The position numbers and the translations under genes are program-made. Positions 1-7,459 of a stretch of DNA of 64,000 nucleotides are shown piece by piece. This DNA is from JBLEFH01 sp047345645. GTDB lineage: Bacteria; Pseudomonadota; Alphaproteobacteria; Rhodobacterales; Rhodobacteraceae. The stretch lies in assembly GCA_047345645.1 (NCBI GenBank), contig JBLEFH010000001.1. One strand, written 5' to 3'. How positions within the stretch are numbered: the first letter of the stretch is position 1; every line of letters begins with the position of its first letter. The notes beneath the pieces were generated by a model. The model saw only the letters and a list, made by a program, of their open reading frames with translations. It had not been told where the DNA came from and did no database searches.

Positions 1-41
1 GCACTCAGTTGACTGGTACTAATTGCCCGATCGGCTTGAAC
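1..41 (+). rRNA. 23S ribosomal RNA, 3' end (partial)
   Basis: The first about 40 bases match the conserved 3' terminus of alphaproteobacterial 23S rRNA (GACTGGTACTAATTGCCCGA followed by a GGCTTGA-type end). Only the last few dozen bases are in the window. A 5S gene and tRNA-fMet follow on the same strand, the usual order of an alphaproteobacterial rrn operon. The exact 3' end is approximate. Confidence 0.85.
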
Positions 42-136
42 CGACCCGGAAGAGGCATGATGTTTCTTCAAGGGATACGAGACAGCCATCACTCAGATGA
101 AACACTTATAAACCTTGGATAAGACATTCTCGTGTA

Positions 137-166
137 CCTGCCGCACCCCAAAAGGGGTCCGGCAGG
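137..166 (+). other. Hairpin in the 23S-5S spacer
   Basis: CCTGCCG (137-143) pairs with CGGCAGG (160-166) and CCCC (146-149) with GGGG (154-157) around an AAAA loop. Five T residues follow at 171-175. It looks like an intrinsic terminator but lies inside an rRNA operon upstream of 5S, so a role in processing, or read-through by rRNA antitermination, is more likely. Confidence 0.5.
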
Positions 167-179
167 GCAGTTTTTGACC

Positions 180-298
180 GGTTTGGTGGACATAGCACGA
201 GGTAAACACCCGATCCCATCCCGAACTCGGCCGTTAAGACCCGTAGCGCTGATGGTACTGCGTCTCAAGACGTGGGAGAGTAAGTCACCGCCAAACCT
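180..298 (+). rRNA. rrf: 5S ribosomal RNA
   Basis: The conserved 5S core CCCGATCCCATCCCGAACTC is present, followed by the GATGGTACTGCGTCTC segment. Helix I forms between GGTTTGG (180-186) and CCAAACC (291-297), which sets the ends. A second stem, GCAGTTTTTG (167-176) with CAAAAACTGC (301-310), brackets the gene and looks like the precursor-processing stem. Ends are good to a few bases. Confidence 0.9.
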
Positions 299-400
299 GA
301 CAAAAACTGCGAAAACGCTCTCAACACAATCTCAAAACCATATCCCGATACACCTAAACTTCGGGAAAACCCGACGACCGAAACAAATCGGCGTCACCAA

Positions 401-477
<77 letters not shown>

Positions 478-907
478 ACTTAATTTACAAACATAACAGT
501 GCATTACGGATAGACTGGAACGTAAGCGTTGCGAGTCCGTACCACGGCAGCGAAGCATTCGCATGCGTAGAGAATTGTCCGCGCGACAATGACGGGCTAT
601 GATCGGAAAATTTTTCGGATCGGAGCCGCTCACATGATTACTCTTTTAAAAGCCATGAAATATTCAAAGCCCAAAGCTTTTCGGCAAGGCCGTAATCGGT
701 GCACACGATGCTATTTTGAAACTGTTTATTCAGATTGCGCGCCTAACGTTTGACATAGATCGATATGTGACCGAAAGCAGCATGATTAAGATACACTTTA
801 CCCTCTCAGACTGACCTAAATTATTGCCGATATGTACTTTAGATACTAATCCCCGATCTATCGTGAGAAACATGACCATCTGAAAGCAGAATGCGGAGTT
901 GAAAAGA
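478..907. other. Intergenic region, rrn end to lacI-family gene
   Basis: No credible gene seen. The stretch holds the end of the rrn transcript and the upstream region of the LacI-type regulator. A short stem ATTGTC/GACAAT (574-590) and an imperfect AT-rich palindrome near 604-618 are present, but neither has a clear T-run to call it a terminator. Confidence 0.5.
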
Positions 908-1990
908 GTGACCTCCCTTAAGGAACTGAGTGAGCATCTTGGGTTGTCCCGGACGCAGGTGAGCCGGGCTATGAATGATTTTCCGGATGTCAGCGACAAG
1001 ACGCGGAGGCGTGTGCGGGAGGCGGCGAAGGAGCTGGGGTATCGGCCCAATGTGCTGGCGCAGCGGCTGCGGTCGGGCAAGTCGGGCATTGTGGGGCTGG
1101 TCGTGCCGGAGCGCACGGAGCAGGAGGAGAGCAACATACTTCTGGAGGTGATGCTCGGCCTCGCGACGGCGTTCTGGAAGCGCGATATTCTGGTGGTTCT
1201 CAATGTGATGCCCGAGGGGGCGAAGACGGCGGAGGCCTATATCCGGCTGGCGCGGGATGGCGCGCTGGATGGTTTTATCGTGCTGAATCCGAACCTCGAT
1301 GACGAGGGCTTTGCGACTTTGGGCAAGAATGCGGTGCCTTTTGTGACCCATGGGCGTCATGCCGAGATTTGCGATTATCCTTATGTCGATCTCGACAATC
1401 GGGCGACCGGGCGGATGCTGGCGGAGCATCTGACGGAGCTGGGACACCGGCGGATTGCTTTGATCGACGGGCCAGACACGCAGTTTTTCGCGCAAGAGCG
1501 GGAGGCGGGTGTACGTGAGGCGCTGGATGCGGTCGGCGGAACGTTGGAGGCGAAATATATCCGGCGCGGCATGATGACGGAGCAGCTTGGTGAAAATGCG
1601 ATTGCGGCGCTGTTTGACCATTTGCCGGAGCCGCCGACTGCGGTGATTGCGGGCAATATGGTCGTGGCGACCGGCGCGATGCGGGCGCTGGAGGCGCGTG
1701 GTTTGCGGATCCCGGAAGATGTGTCCTTTGTTGCCCATAACGACGATCTGGCGCGCTATCCGCGTGAAAATCTGACGCCGCTTCCCGCGGGAACGCGCTC
1801 ACCGTTCAAAGAGGCCTGGGGTCTGATGGTTGACGCGCTGATGAATGAGATCAACGACAAAAGAGGGGCCGAGAGCCAGACGGTTCTCAGCCCCGTTTTT
1901 GTGGAGGGTCTCAGCACGGCCGCGCCGAAACCTGATCTGGCTCACCTTGGATCCGGCTCACGGACGACGAGCACGGAGCAATGCGCGTGA
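908..1990 (+). CDS. LacI-family transcriptional regulator
   Basis: About 360 residues, the usual LacI/GalR length. The N-terminus holds the helix-turn-helix (SLKELSEHLGLSRTQVSRAMN, roughly residues 2-22) and the hinge segment (YRPNVLAQRLRSG). A periplasmic-binding-protein-like effector domain follows. The GTG start at 908 is preferred because CGGAG (894-898) sits 9 nt upstream; an in-frame TTG at 899 is possible but too close to that site. The gene is convergent with the symporter operon (USP gene) and overlaps its end by 49 bp. A perfect 14-bp palindrome of LacI type lies upstream of that operon (5491-5504), so this is its likely local repressor, with an unknown sugar-like effector. Confidence 0.9.
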   Translation: MTSLKELSEHLGLSRTQVSRAMNDFPDVSDKTRRRVREAAKELGYRPNVLAQRLRSGKSGIVGLVVPERTEQEESNILLEVMLGLATAFWKRDILVVLNVMPEGAKTAEAYIRLARDGALDGFIVLNPNLDDEGFATLGKNAVPFVTHGRHAEICDYPYVDLDNRATGRMLAEHLTELGHRRIALIDGPDTQFFAQEREAGVREALDAVGGTLEAKYIRRGMMTEQLGENAIAALFDHLPEPPTAVIAGNMVVATGAMRALEARGLRIPEDVSFVAHNDDLARYPRENLTPLPAGTRSPFKEAWGLMVDALMNEINDKRGAESQTVLSPVFVEGLSTAAPKPDLAHLGSGSRTTSTEQCA

Positions 1991-2394
1991 CGGACGATAC
2001 TTTCGGCGTCATTGCCTAGGAGGATCCGCCGCATCGCTTCGCCGGAGCGGTTGCCGATCACGATGATCCCGACATCAAGCTCTTGGGCAAGCCGCATGGT
2101 TTCATCTGCCGGGCGGCCAAGGCGCAGGAAACTTTCCTTAATCTCGACGCCGCTTTGTCGGGCGCGGGCTTCTTCCGCGTCGAGGCGTTTCTGGGCCTCG
2201 GCCTTGATGCGGTCGAGTTGCGCGTCGGACAGGATGTCCGGATAGAGATAGCGCGAGATCAGCGAGACATGGAGGACATAGAGCTCCGAGCCAGTTTTCT
2301 CCGCCAGCTCGCCCGCCATGAGCATCGCCGTGTCGGACGGGCCGGAACCGTCGCTGGCCACCAAAATGCGCATGGGGAAATTGGGATTGGTCAT
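1942..2394 (-). CDS. Universal stress protein (UspA family)
   Basis: A 150-residue single-domain Usp. It begins with the beta-strand RILVASDGSG and ends with the nucleotide-binding loop GNRSGEAMRRILLGNDAESI and the terminal strand SVLVV. This G-x2-G-x9-G(S/N) type pattern belongs to ATP-binding Usp proteins. It is the third gene of the symporter / binding-protein operon, 12 bp after the binding-protein gene. Its 3' end overlaps the convergent lacI-type gene by 49 bp. Usp domains often accompany transporters in marine alphaproteobacteria, possibly as regulators; that role is inference. Confidence 0.88.
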   Translation of the reverse strand: MTNPNFPMRILVASDGSGPSDTAMLMAGELAEKTGSELYVLHVSLISRYLYPDILSDAQLDRIKAEAQKRLDAEEARARQSGVEIKESFLRLGRPADETMRLAQELDVGIIVIGNRSGEAMRRILLGNDAESIVRHAHCSVLVVREPDPR

Positions 2395-2406
2395 TCTGCT
2401 TTTCCT

Positions 2407-3732
2407 TTAACCAGCATTGGTGACGATGCGCTGCAGCTCATCGGCGGTGCGGCGCACGGCCTCTTCGGGCTCCAGATCGCCGGTTAGCACGCGGTTGAAC
2501 ATGTTGGAGATACGCGGCGAGAGGTCGGAATAGATGACCGAGCTTGGCCGCGCGCGGGCCGTTTCGACGGCGCTGCGGCCGAGCGAGAGCATGGGGACGG
2601 CTCCGGTCAGCGCGTCGTCCTCGTAAAGCGCGCTGCGCACCGGGAGGAAGCCGCCTTGCTCGGCCATCGCGCGTTGCTGCGCCGGGTCGAGCGCATAGCG
2701 GATGAAGGCCCAGGCCGCATCGTCATTTGCACTGTCGGACGGGATCGCCATGTTCCAACCGCCGAGGCAGGCGAAGGAGGGCGCGCCGGCGCGGAGCGTG
2801 GGGATCGGGATGACGCCGACTTGCTCTTGTGAAATGCCGTTATAGCCCTCGGTGCCGATGACGCCGTAGGCGAAGGGCCAGTTGCGCATGAAGACGGCGC
2901 CTCCGGCGGCAAAGACCGCCAACGCGTCGCGTTCATTCCAGTTCGCGGCGGCTTCGGGGATGAGGCCGGAGGCGACCATTTCCCGCGCTTTGGCGAGACC
3001 GGCGATAGAGTCCGCGGAGTTCAGCACGATGATGTTGTCATCCACCATGTTCATGCCGAAGGTCCCGGCATTACTGGCTTGCGGCGACCATGCGCGGCCC
3101 CCGGCGGACCAGATGAATTCCAGCGCCGTGGCGGTGCCGCCTTCGTAGCGCGCGCCTTGCAGGACCAGCCCATGTTCCGGACCGCCGCCTTCGGTGATCT
3201 GCTGCGCGGCGGCGATCAACTCGTCCCATGTGCGGGGCGGCTCGATCCCGGCTTCTTCCAGCAAATCGCGCCGATAGTAGATCATCCCGGCATCGGTATA
3301 CCACGGCACGGCCCAATAGCGGTTCTGCGCATAGGTCGCGGCGAGAGGGACGGGCAAGAACGCGTCGGGGTCCAGCTCCGCACGCAAACGGCGGGACACA
3401 TCCTGCGTCCAGCCGCGCGCCGCGAGTTCCGCCGTCCAGATCACATCTGCGCCGAACACGTCGATTTCGCCCGCTTCGGCCTCGAATTCCGAAACGAGAT
3501 AGCGGAAGAAATCGTCGGTATCCTCCGGCGCTTTGAGCCATTTGACCGCGATACCCTGCTCGTTGCTGGCGTTGAAGCCGTCGATCAGGGCCTGCACCGC
3601 CCCGGATTCGTCCGGGGCGAAGGCGAAGGTGATTTCCGTTGTTCCGCTTTGGGCGAGCAACGGCGGTGCGGCGAGGCTCGTCGCGGCCAGTCCGGCGGCG
3701 CTGCCCAGAAGTTGACGTCGTGTGAATTCCAT
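2407..3732 (-). CDS. Extracellular solute-binding protein (ABC family 1 type), orphan
   Basis: 441 residues with a twin-arginine type leader (MEFTRRQLLGSAAGLAATSL, cleavage near LAQ-SG) and the overall pattern of CUT1 sugar-binding proteins (ITFAFAPDESG..., WAVPWYTDAGMIYYRRDLL near the middle, PVRSALYEDD near the end). The ATG at 3732 has a strong upstream GGAAGGGAG. It lies 16 bp after the sodium:solute symporter gene and is followed by a Usp gene. No ABC permease or ATPase gene is nearby, which is unusual. It may deliver substrate to the symporter, serve as a sensor, or work with permeases encoded elsewhere. Confidence 0.85.
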   Translation of the reverse strand: MEFTRRQLLGSAAGLAATSLAAPPLLAQSGTTEITFAFAPDESGAVQALIDGFNASNEQGIAVKWLKAPEDTDDFFRYLVSEFEAEAGEIDVFGADVIWTAELAARGWTQDVSRRLRAELDPDAFLPVPLAATYAQNRYWAVPWYTDAGMIYYRRDLLEEAGIEPPRTWDELIAAAQQITEGGGPEHGLVLQGARYEGGTATALEFIWSAGGRAWSPQASNAGTFGMNMVDDNIIVLNSADSIAGLAKAREMVASGLIPEAAANWNERDALAVFAAGGAVFMRNWPFAYGVIGTEGYNGISQEQVGVIPIPTLRAGAPSFACLGGWNMAIPSDSANDDAAWAFIRYALDPAQQRAMAEQGGFLPVRSALYEDDALTGAVPMLSLGRSAVETARARPSSVIYSDLSPRISNMFNRVLTGDLEPEEAVRRTADELQRIVTNAG

Positions 3733-3748
3733 GTCCGTCTCCCTTCCT

Positions 3749-5338
3749 TTACCAGTAGATGCCGACAATGAGTGCGGTGAGCCCGAGCAGCGCGATCGAC
3801 TGGTAGCGATAGTTTTGCCACGCCGGCTTGCCCTTGAGGGCTTCGGTTTCCTCATGCCAGAGCGCGGGCGACCATGTGAGCGTGTCCTGCACTTCCTTGC
3901 TCGGCCCTTCGGTGAAGAGGCTCACCACGATCAGCATGAAGATGCTGAGGACGAAGGAGATGCCCGAAGCGTAGAGGAACTGGATCGAGAACACGTTGAA
4001 CACCTCGTTCATCGCAAAGCCGATGATCCCGGCGCCGACCCCCACGCAGAGGGTGACGAAGGCGGCGGTTGCCGAGGTGTGTTTCCAGAAAATCGCCATG
4101 AGGAACACAGCCAGCACCGGTGGCACCATGTAGGACAGGATCGACTGAAGATACTGCCAGAGCGACGGGAAGTTGACGATTTGCGGCGCCCAGAGGACGG
4201 CGACGAGCGTCACGGCGGCGGTGGTGATCCGGCCGATCAACACGAGCGAGCGGTCCGAAATGCCGGGGCGCAGCGGGCGCACCAGATCCATCGTCATCAG
4301 CGTCGAGGACGAGTTGAGAATGGAGTCGACCGAGGAAGTGATCGCCGCGACCAGCGCCGCGAGGATCACGCCGCGCACCCCGATGGGCAGCAGATCGAAG
4401 GCTAGCATCGGGAAGGCCTGATCCGGGCTCGGCAGGTCGGGGTAGAGCGCGACGGCCATTGTCCCCGGCAGCACCATGATGAAGAGGATCGGCAGCTTCA
4501 GGAAGCCCGCAAAGAGTGCGCCCCAACGGCCATGATCGAGGTTTTTCGCCCCAAGGCAGCGCTGCACGATGAGCTGGTTGGTCATCCAGAAATAGGAGCC
4601 GATGATCAGCACGCCCGTGATGAGGCCGGGCCATGGGAGCGCCGGGTCCGACATGGGCTGGACGATATGCATCGCGCCCGCCGGGGCGGCTTCGCGCACC
4701 GCGTCCCAAGAGGGGATGGCGGCCCATGCGGCGAAAAAGATGATCGTTCCGCCGATGATCAGCACGACGGCCTGAATGGTGTCGGAGACCACAACCGCGC
4801 CGAGACCGCCGGTAACCGACAGAACGGCGGCGAGCAAAGCCAGCCCAAGAACGCCGACCCAAAGCGGCAGATCGGGGAAGAGCGTATTGACCACGAGGCC
4901 GCCCGCATAGAGCGCGCCCGCACAGTCGAGAAACACGCCGAGGATCAGGAGCATGATCGCGAAGAGATAGCGGGACCGCCGGTCATAGCGCCGCTCCAGA
5001 AACTCCGGCATCGTGAAGACCTTGGAGTTCAGGTAAAACGGCAGCACGAAGAGGATGAAGAACACGAGGATCACCGCGGCCATCCATTCGTAGGAATAGA
5101 CCGAAATTCCCGAGTTATAGCCCGCCCCCGCAAGGCCCACGAAGGACGCGCCGGACATATTCGTTGCAAAGAGCGAGAAGCCGATCATTGGCCAGATGAA
5201 ATTCCGCCCGCCGAGAAAGAAGCCATCCGCATCATTGGCTTGCCCGCGCACGAGCCAGATCGCCAAAACGCGGCTGAGAATGATATAGGCGACCAGAATT
5301 GTGAGATCGATCGCGGTGACCTGAAATTGTCCCGGCAA
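3749..5338 (-). CDS. Sodium:solute symporter (SSS family, sugar type)
   Basis: About 529 residues with 13-14 predicted membrane segments. SSS hallmarks include DGFFLGGRNF after the first helix, SLFATNMSGASFVGLAG in the second, and AALVAAITSSVDSILNSSSTL in the helix 9 region, closest to the SGLT / sugar branch. The chosen start is TTG at 5338, preceded by AGGGAGG with 5-6 nt spacing; an upstream ATG extension would lack membrane or signal character. It is the first gene of a three-gene operon with a solute-binding protein and Usp. A 14-bp LacI-type operator lies about 153 bp upstream. Substrate unknown, probably a sugar or sugar derivative. Confidence 0.9.
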   Translation of the reverse strand: MPGQFQVTAIDLTILVAYIILSRVLAIWLVRGQANDADGFFLGGRNFIWPMIGFSLFATNMSGASFVGLAGAGYNSGISVYSYEWMAAVILVFFILFVLPFYLNSKVFTMPEFLERRYDRRSRYLFAIMLLILGVFLDCAGALYAGGLVVNTLFPDLPLWVGVLGLALLAAVLSVTGGLGAVVVSDTIQAVVLIIGGTIIFFAAWAAIPSWDAVREAAPAGAMHIVQPMSDPALPWPGLITGVLIIGSYFWMTNQLIVQRCLGAKNLDHGRWGALFAGFLKLPILFIMVLPGTMAVALYPDLPSPDQAFPMLAFDLLPIGVRGVILAALVAAITSSVDSILNSSSTLMTMDLVRPLRPGISDRSLVLIGRITTAAVTLVAVLWAPQIVNFPSLWQYLQSILSYMVPPVLAVFLMAIFWKHTSATAAFVTLCVGVGAGIIGFAMNEVFNVFSIQFLYASGISFVLSIFMLIVVSLFTEGPSKEVQDTLTWSPALWHEETEALKGKPAWQNYRYQSIALLGLTALIVGIYW

Positions 5339-5702
5339 GTTGTCCTCCCTTGTGCACCGGCATGATGCCGTGGGAGGTGCATGGCCTCCCGCATTGCGCC
5401 GCTGCATCACCGTGGACAGGTCACATAACGCACTTGGTAAGGGGAAAAACAGATCGGCGTTACTTTATATCGTGATCTAGGGTTGCAAATCCAAACCGGT
5501 TTGGTCAAGCGATTCCAAAAGTGTAATTCGATATAATTGTAACTATTTATTATGGGTGTTCAGAGATTTCCGAAACTTCGGCGGATTTATAGATTGGGAT
5601 TGAATTTCAATTGGATATGCGCGTGATGTGACGCGGGGTCACTTGGCGAGCGCTGGCGCTGCGATGATTTTGGTGGACAGTCGGGCGATTTCCGCCGCCG
5701 GA
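5339..5702. other. Intergenic regulatory region upstream of the symporter operon
   Basis: Holds the symporter promoter region with the palindromic operator, and an AT-rich stretch (about 5520-5620) with no gene. On the minus strand TTGGAT and GATATA spaced about 17 nt apart just inside the operator could be the promoter, so that a bound repressor would cover the -35 element. The right side also contains the end of the SURF1 transcript. Confidence 0.45.
5491..5504. promoter_or_regulatory. LacI-type operator, perfect 14-bp palindrome
   Basis: CCAAACCGGTTTGG is a perfect inverted repeat with the central CG typical of LacI/GalR-family operators. It lies 153 bp upstream of the symporter start. 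The gene for a LacI-type regulator sits at the other end of the same module, making this its probable binding site. Confidence 0.7.
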
Positions 5703-6443
5703 TCAACCCCGCAAACGGCGCTCATGGCGGATGAGGATGCTGAGTCCGACGGCGACCATGATCGCGAGGCCGAACCATGTCAGCGCGTAGACGAGGTGGG
5801 CGTTGCGGAACTGGATCACGGTGAGCCCGCCCACCGGATAGCCACCGGGATTGGCGGTGTCATCCGCGTCGATGAAGATATTCGCCACGGCGCCGAGATC
5901 GCGCGCGGCAGCGAGGGCGTCAATGTCGCGGGAATACCAGCGGTCGTTTTCGGGGTCGTTGGACCGCAGAAATGCGCCCTCGGGTTCTGTCAGGCGTGCA
6001 AGGCCGGTGACGGTGACTTCGCCGTCGATCTGACCCTCGGCGCGTGTGGCGGGATCCACCCGTTCAGGCGGCACAAATCCGCGATTGATGAGGATGGTTT
6101 GTCCATCTGCCGTCTGGAGCGGTGTCAGCACCCAGAACCCGGCATCGAGTTCCGTGACCGCTTGCACGAAGGCCTCTTTTGAATGGTCGAAAACACCGGT
6201 TGCGGTGACGTGGCAATATTCCTGTTCGTCGGGCGGCAGGCCCGTGATCTCCTGCCAGTTCACCGCGGGCGCTTCGACGCGGGCATCGACGCGGGCGATC
6301 AGGTCGCGTTTCCACGCCAGCCGCTGCACTTGCCAGACACCGAGCGAGAGGAACCCGGCCAGCATCGCCACGCCCAGAACGAGAACCGCCGCCAACTGCA
6401 AGAGCGGTCGGCGGCGGGGCGTGTCCTCATCGGGATGCGTCAA
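5703..6443 (-). CDS. SURF1-family cytochrome oxidase assembly protein
   Basis: 246 residues with a membrane segment near each end (about 15-38 and 215-235) and a central periplasmic domain, the SURF1 architecture. Family signatures visible are SLGVWQVQRLAWK after the first helix, INRGFVPPE in the centre and YALTWFGLA in the last helix. SURF1 helps insert haem into the large oxidase subunit. It is the last gene of the cyoABCD operon; the TTG start overlaps the cyoD stop (TTGA), so it is probably translationally coupled. The TTG start has no strong ribosome site and is the least certain part of the call. Confidence 0.88.
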   Translation of the reverse strand: MTHPDEDTPRRRPLLQLAAVLVLGVAMLAGFLSLGVWQVQRLAWKRDLIARVDARVEAPAVNWQEITGLPPDEQEYCHVTATGVFDHSKEAFVQAVTELDAGFWVLTPLQTADGQTILINRGFVPPERVDPATRAEGQIDGEVTVTGLARLTEPEGAFLRSNDPENDRWYSRDIDALAAARDLGAVANIFIDADDTANPGGYPVGGLTVIQFRNAHLVYALTWFGLAIMVAVGLSILIRHERRLRG

Positions 6444-6826
6444 GGGATGGACCGCTCTTCAATCGGCAGCTCTTCCTGCCCCATGCCCGGCATCATATTG
6501 GCGTCCATGTTGAACATGACCCAGATGGTCCCGGCGACGACGATGATGACCAGAATGAGCGTGAAGGCGATGGAGACGACGGACCAGCCGCTCTCCACCT
6601 TGGGCGACATATGAAGGAAATAGACCAGATGCACGCCCATCTGAAGAATTGCGCAGATAAGCACGATGATGGCCGTGGTGCGCGGCGAGACCACCCCACC
6701 GGACATCACCAGCGCAAAGGGAATGATCGTGAGAATCGCGGCTAGGATAAAGCCGGTGATGTAATCGCGCTTGGTGCCATGCGGGAACTGCGCGACATGC
6801 TCGTCGTGATGGTCATGCTTGCTCAT
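6440..6826 (-). CDS. cyoD: Cytochrome o ubiquinol oxidase subunit IV
   Basis: 128 residues with three predicted membrane helices, the usual CyoD form. Recognisable segments are KRDYITGFILAAILTIIPFALVM, ILQMGVHLVYFLHM and a last helix rich in valine/isoleucine. It starts with ATG overlapping the cyoC stop by one base (TGATG) and ends overlapping the SURF1 start. The C-terminal tail carries a short Met-rich stretch (MDANMMPGMG). It is a non-catalytic subunit needed for assembly of the proton-pumping quinol oxidase in the inner membrane. Confidence 0.93.
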   Translation of the reverse strand: MSKHDHHDEHVAQFPHGTKRDYITGFILAAILTIIPFALVMSGGVVSPRTTAIIVLICAILQMGVHLVYFLHMSPKVESGWSVVSIAFTLILVIIVVAGTIWVMFNMDANMMPGMGQEELPIEERSIP

Positions 6827-7452
6827 CAGATCATCCCCATCAGGTAAATGAAGGTAAAGACGCCGATCCAGATCAGGTCGAGGAAGTGCCAGAAGAGTGA
6901 CAGGCAGTTGATGCGCCGCTCATTGGCGGAGGTGAGCCCATGTTTGCGGACCTGCATGATCGTCACCGCCAGCCAGACAAGGCCGAAGGTCACGTGCAGA
7001 CCGTGAGTGCCGACCAGTGTGAAGAAAGCCGAGAGGAAGGCGGAGCGCTGCGGGCCCGCGCCCTCATGGATGAGGTGATAGAACTCATACATCTCGATAC
7101 AGAGGAAGGCGAAGCCGAAGCCCGCCGTGATCAGCAGCCATTTGATCATCCCCGCCTGATCCTTGGCATACATCCGCAGCATCGCGAAGCCGAAGGTGAT
7201 CGAGGAGGTCAGCAGCATCGCCGTGTTGAGCGCGATCAGCGGCAGATCGAACAGCTCTTTCGGGCCGGGACCGCCGCCATAGCGCGAGCCGAGCACCGCA
7301 TAGGTGGCAAACAGGATCGCGAAGATGAGACAGTCGCTCATCAGGTAGATCCAGAAGCCGAGCGGGGTGCTGTGGCCCTCCGGGTGATGCGGTTCCTCGT
7401 CGAGGTGATAGACGCGCTTATCCGTGCGTTCTGTCATGATCTCTGCGCTCAT
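6826..7452 (-). CDS. cyoC: Cytochrome o ubiquinol oxidase subunit III
   Basis: 208 residues with five predicted helices, as in CyoC and short subunit III proteins. It shows LGFWIYLMSDCLIFA in the first helix and FYHLIHEGAGPQRSAFLSAFF and VGTHGLHVTFGL in the later part, the conserved subunit III region. It is third in cyoABCD-surf1, starting 7 bp after cyoB ends. A second in-frame ATG at 7437 is a possible alternative start. Function: structural subunit of the bo3-type quinol oxidase. Confidence 0.93.
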   Translation of the reverse strand: MSAEIMTERTDKRVYHLDEEPHHPEGHSTPLGFWIYLMSDCLIFAILFATYAVLGSRYGGGPGPKELFDLPLIALNTAMLLTSSITFGFAMLRMYAKDQAGMIKWLLITAGFGFAFLCIEMYEFYHLIHEGAGPQRSAFLSAFFTLVGTHGLHVTFGLVWLAVTIMQVRKHGLTSANERRINCLSLFWHFLDLIWIGVFTFIYLMGMI

Positions 7453-7459
7453 GGTTCTA

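Noticed and set aside
899..907. TTG at 899 as start of the LacI-type gene
   Set aside because: The CGGAG site would lie directly against it; GTG 908 has proper spacing and starts at the conserved N-terminus.
5640..5725. 28-codon minus-strand frame starting inside the SURF1 gene end
   Set aside because: It has an ATG and stop but no ribosome site and no recognisable peptide; probably chance.
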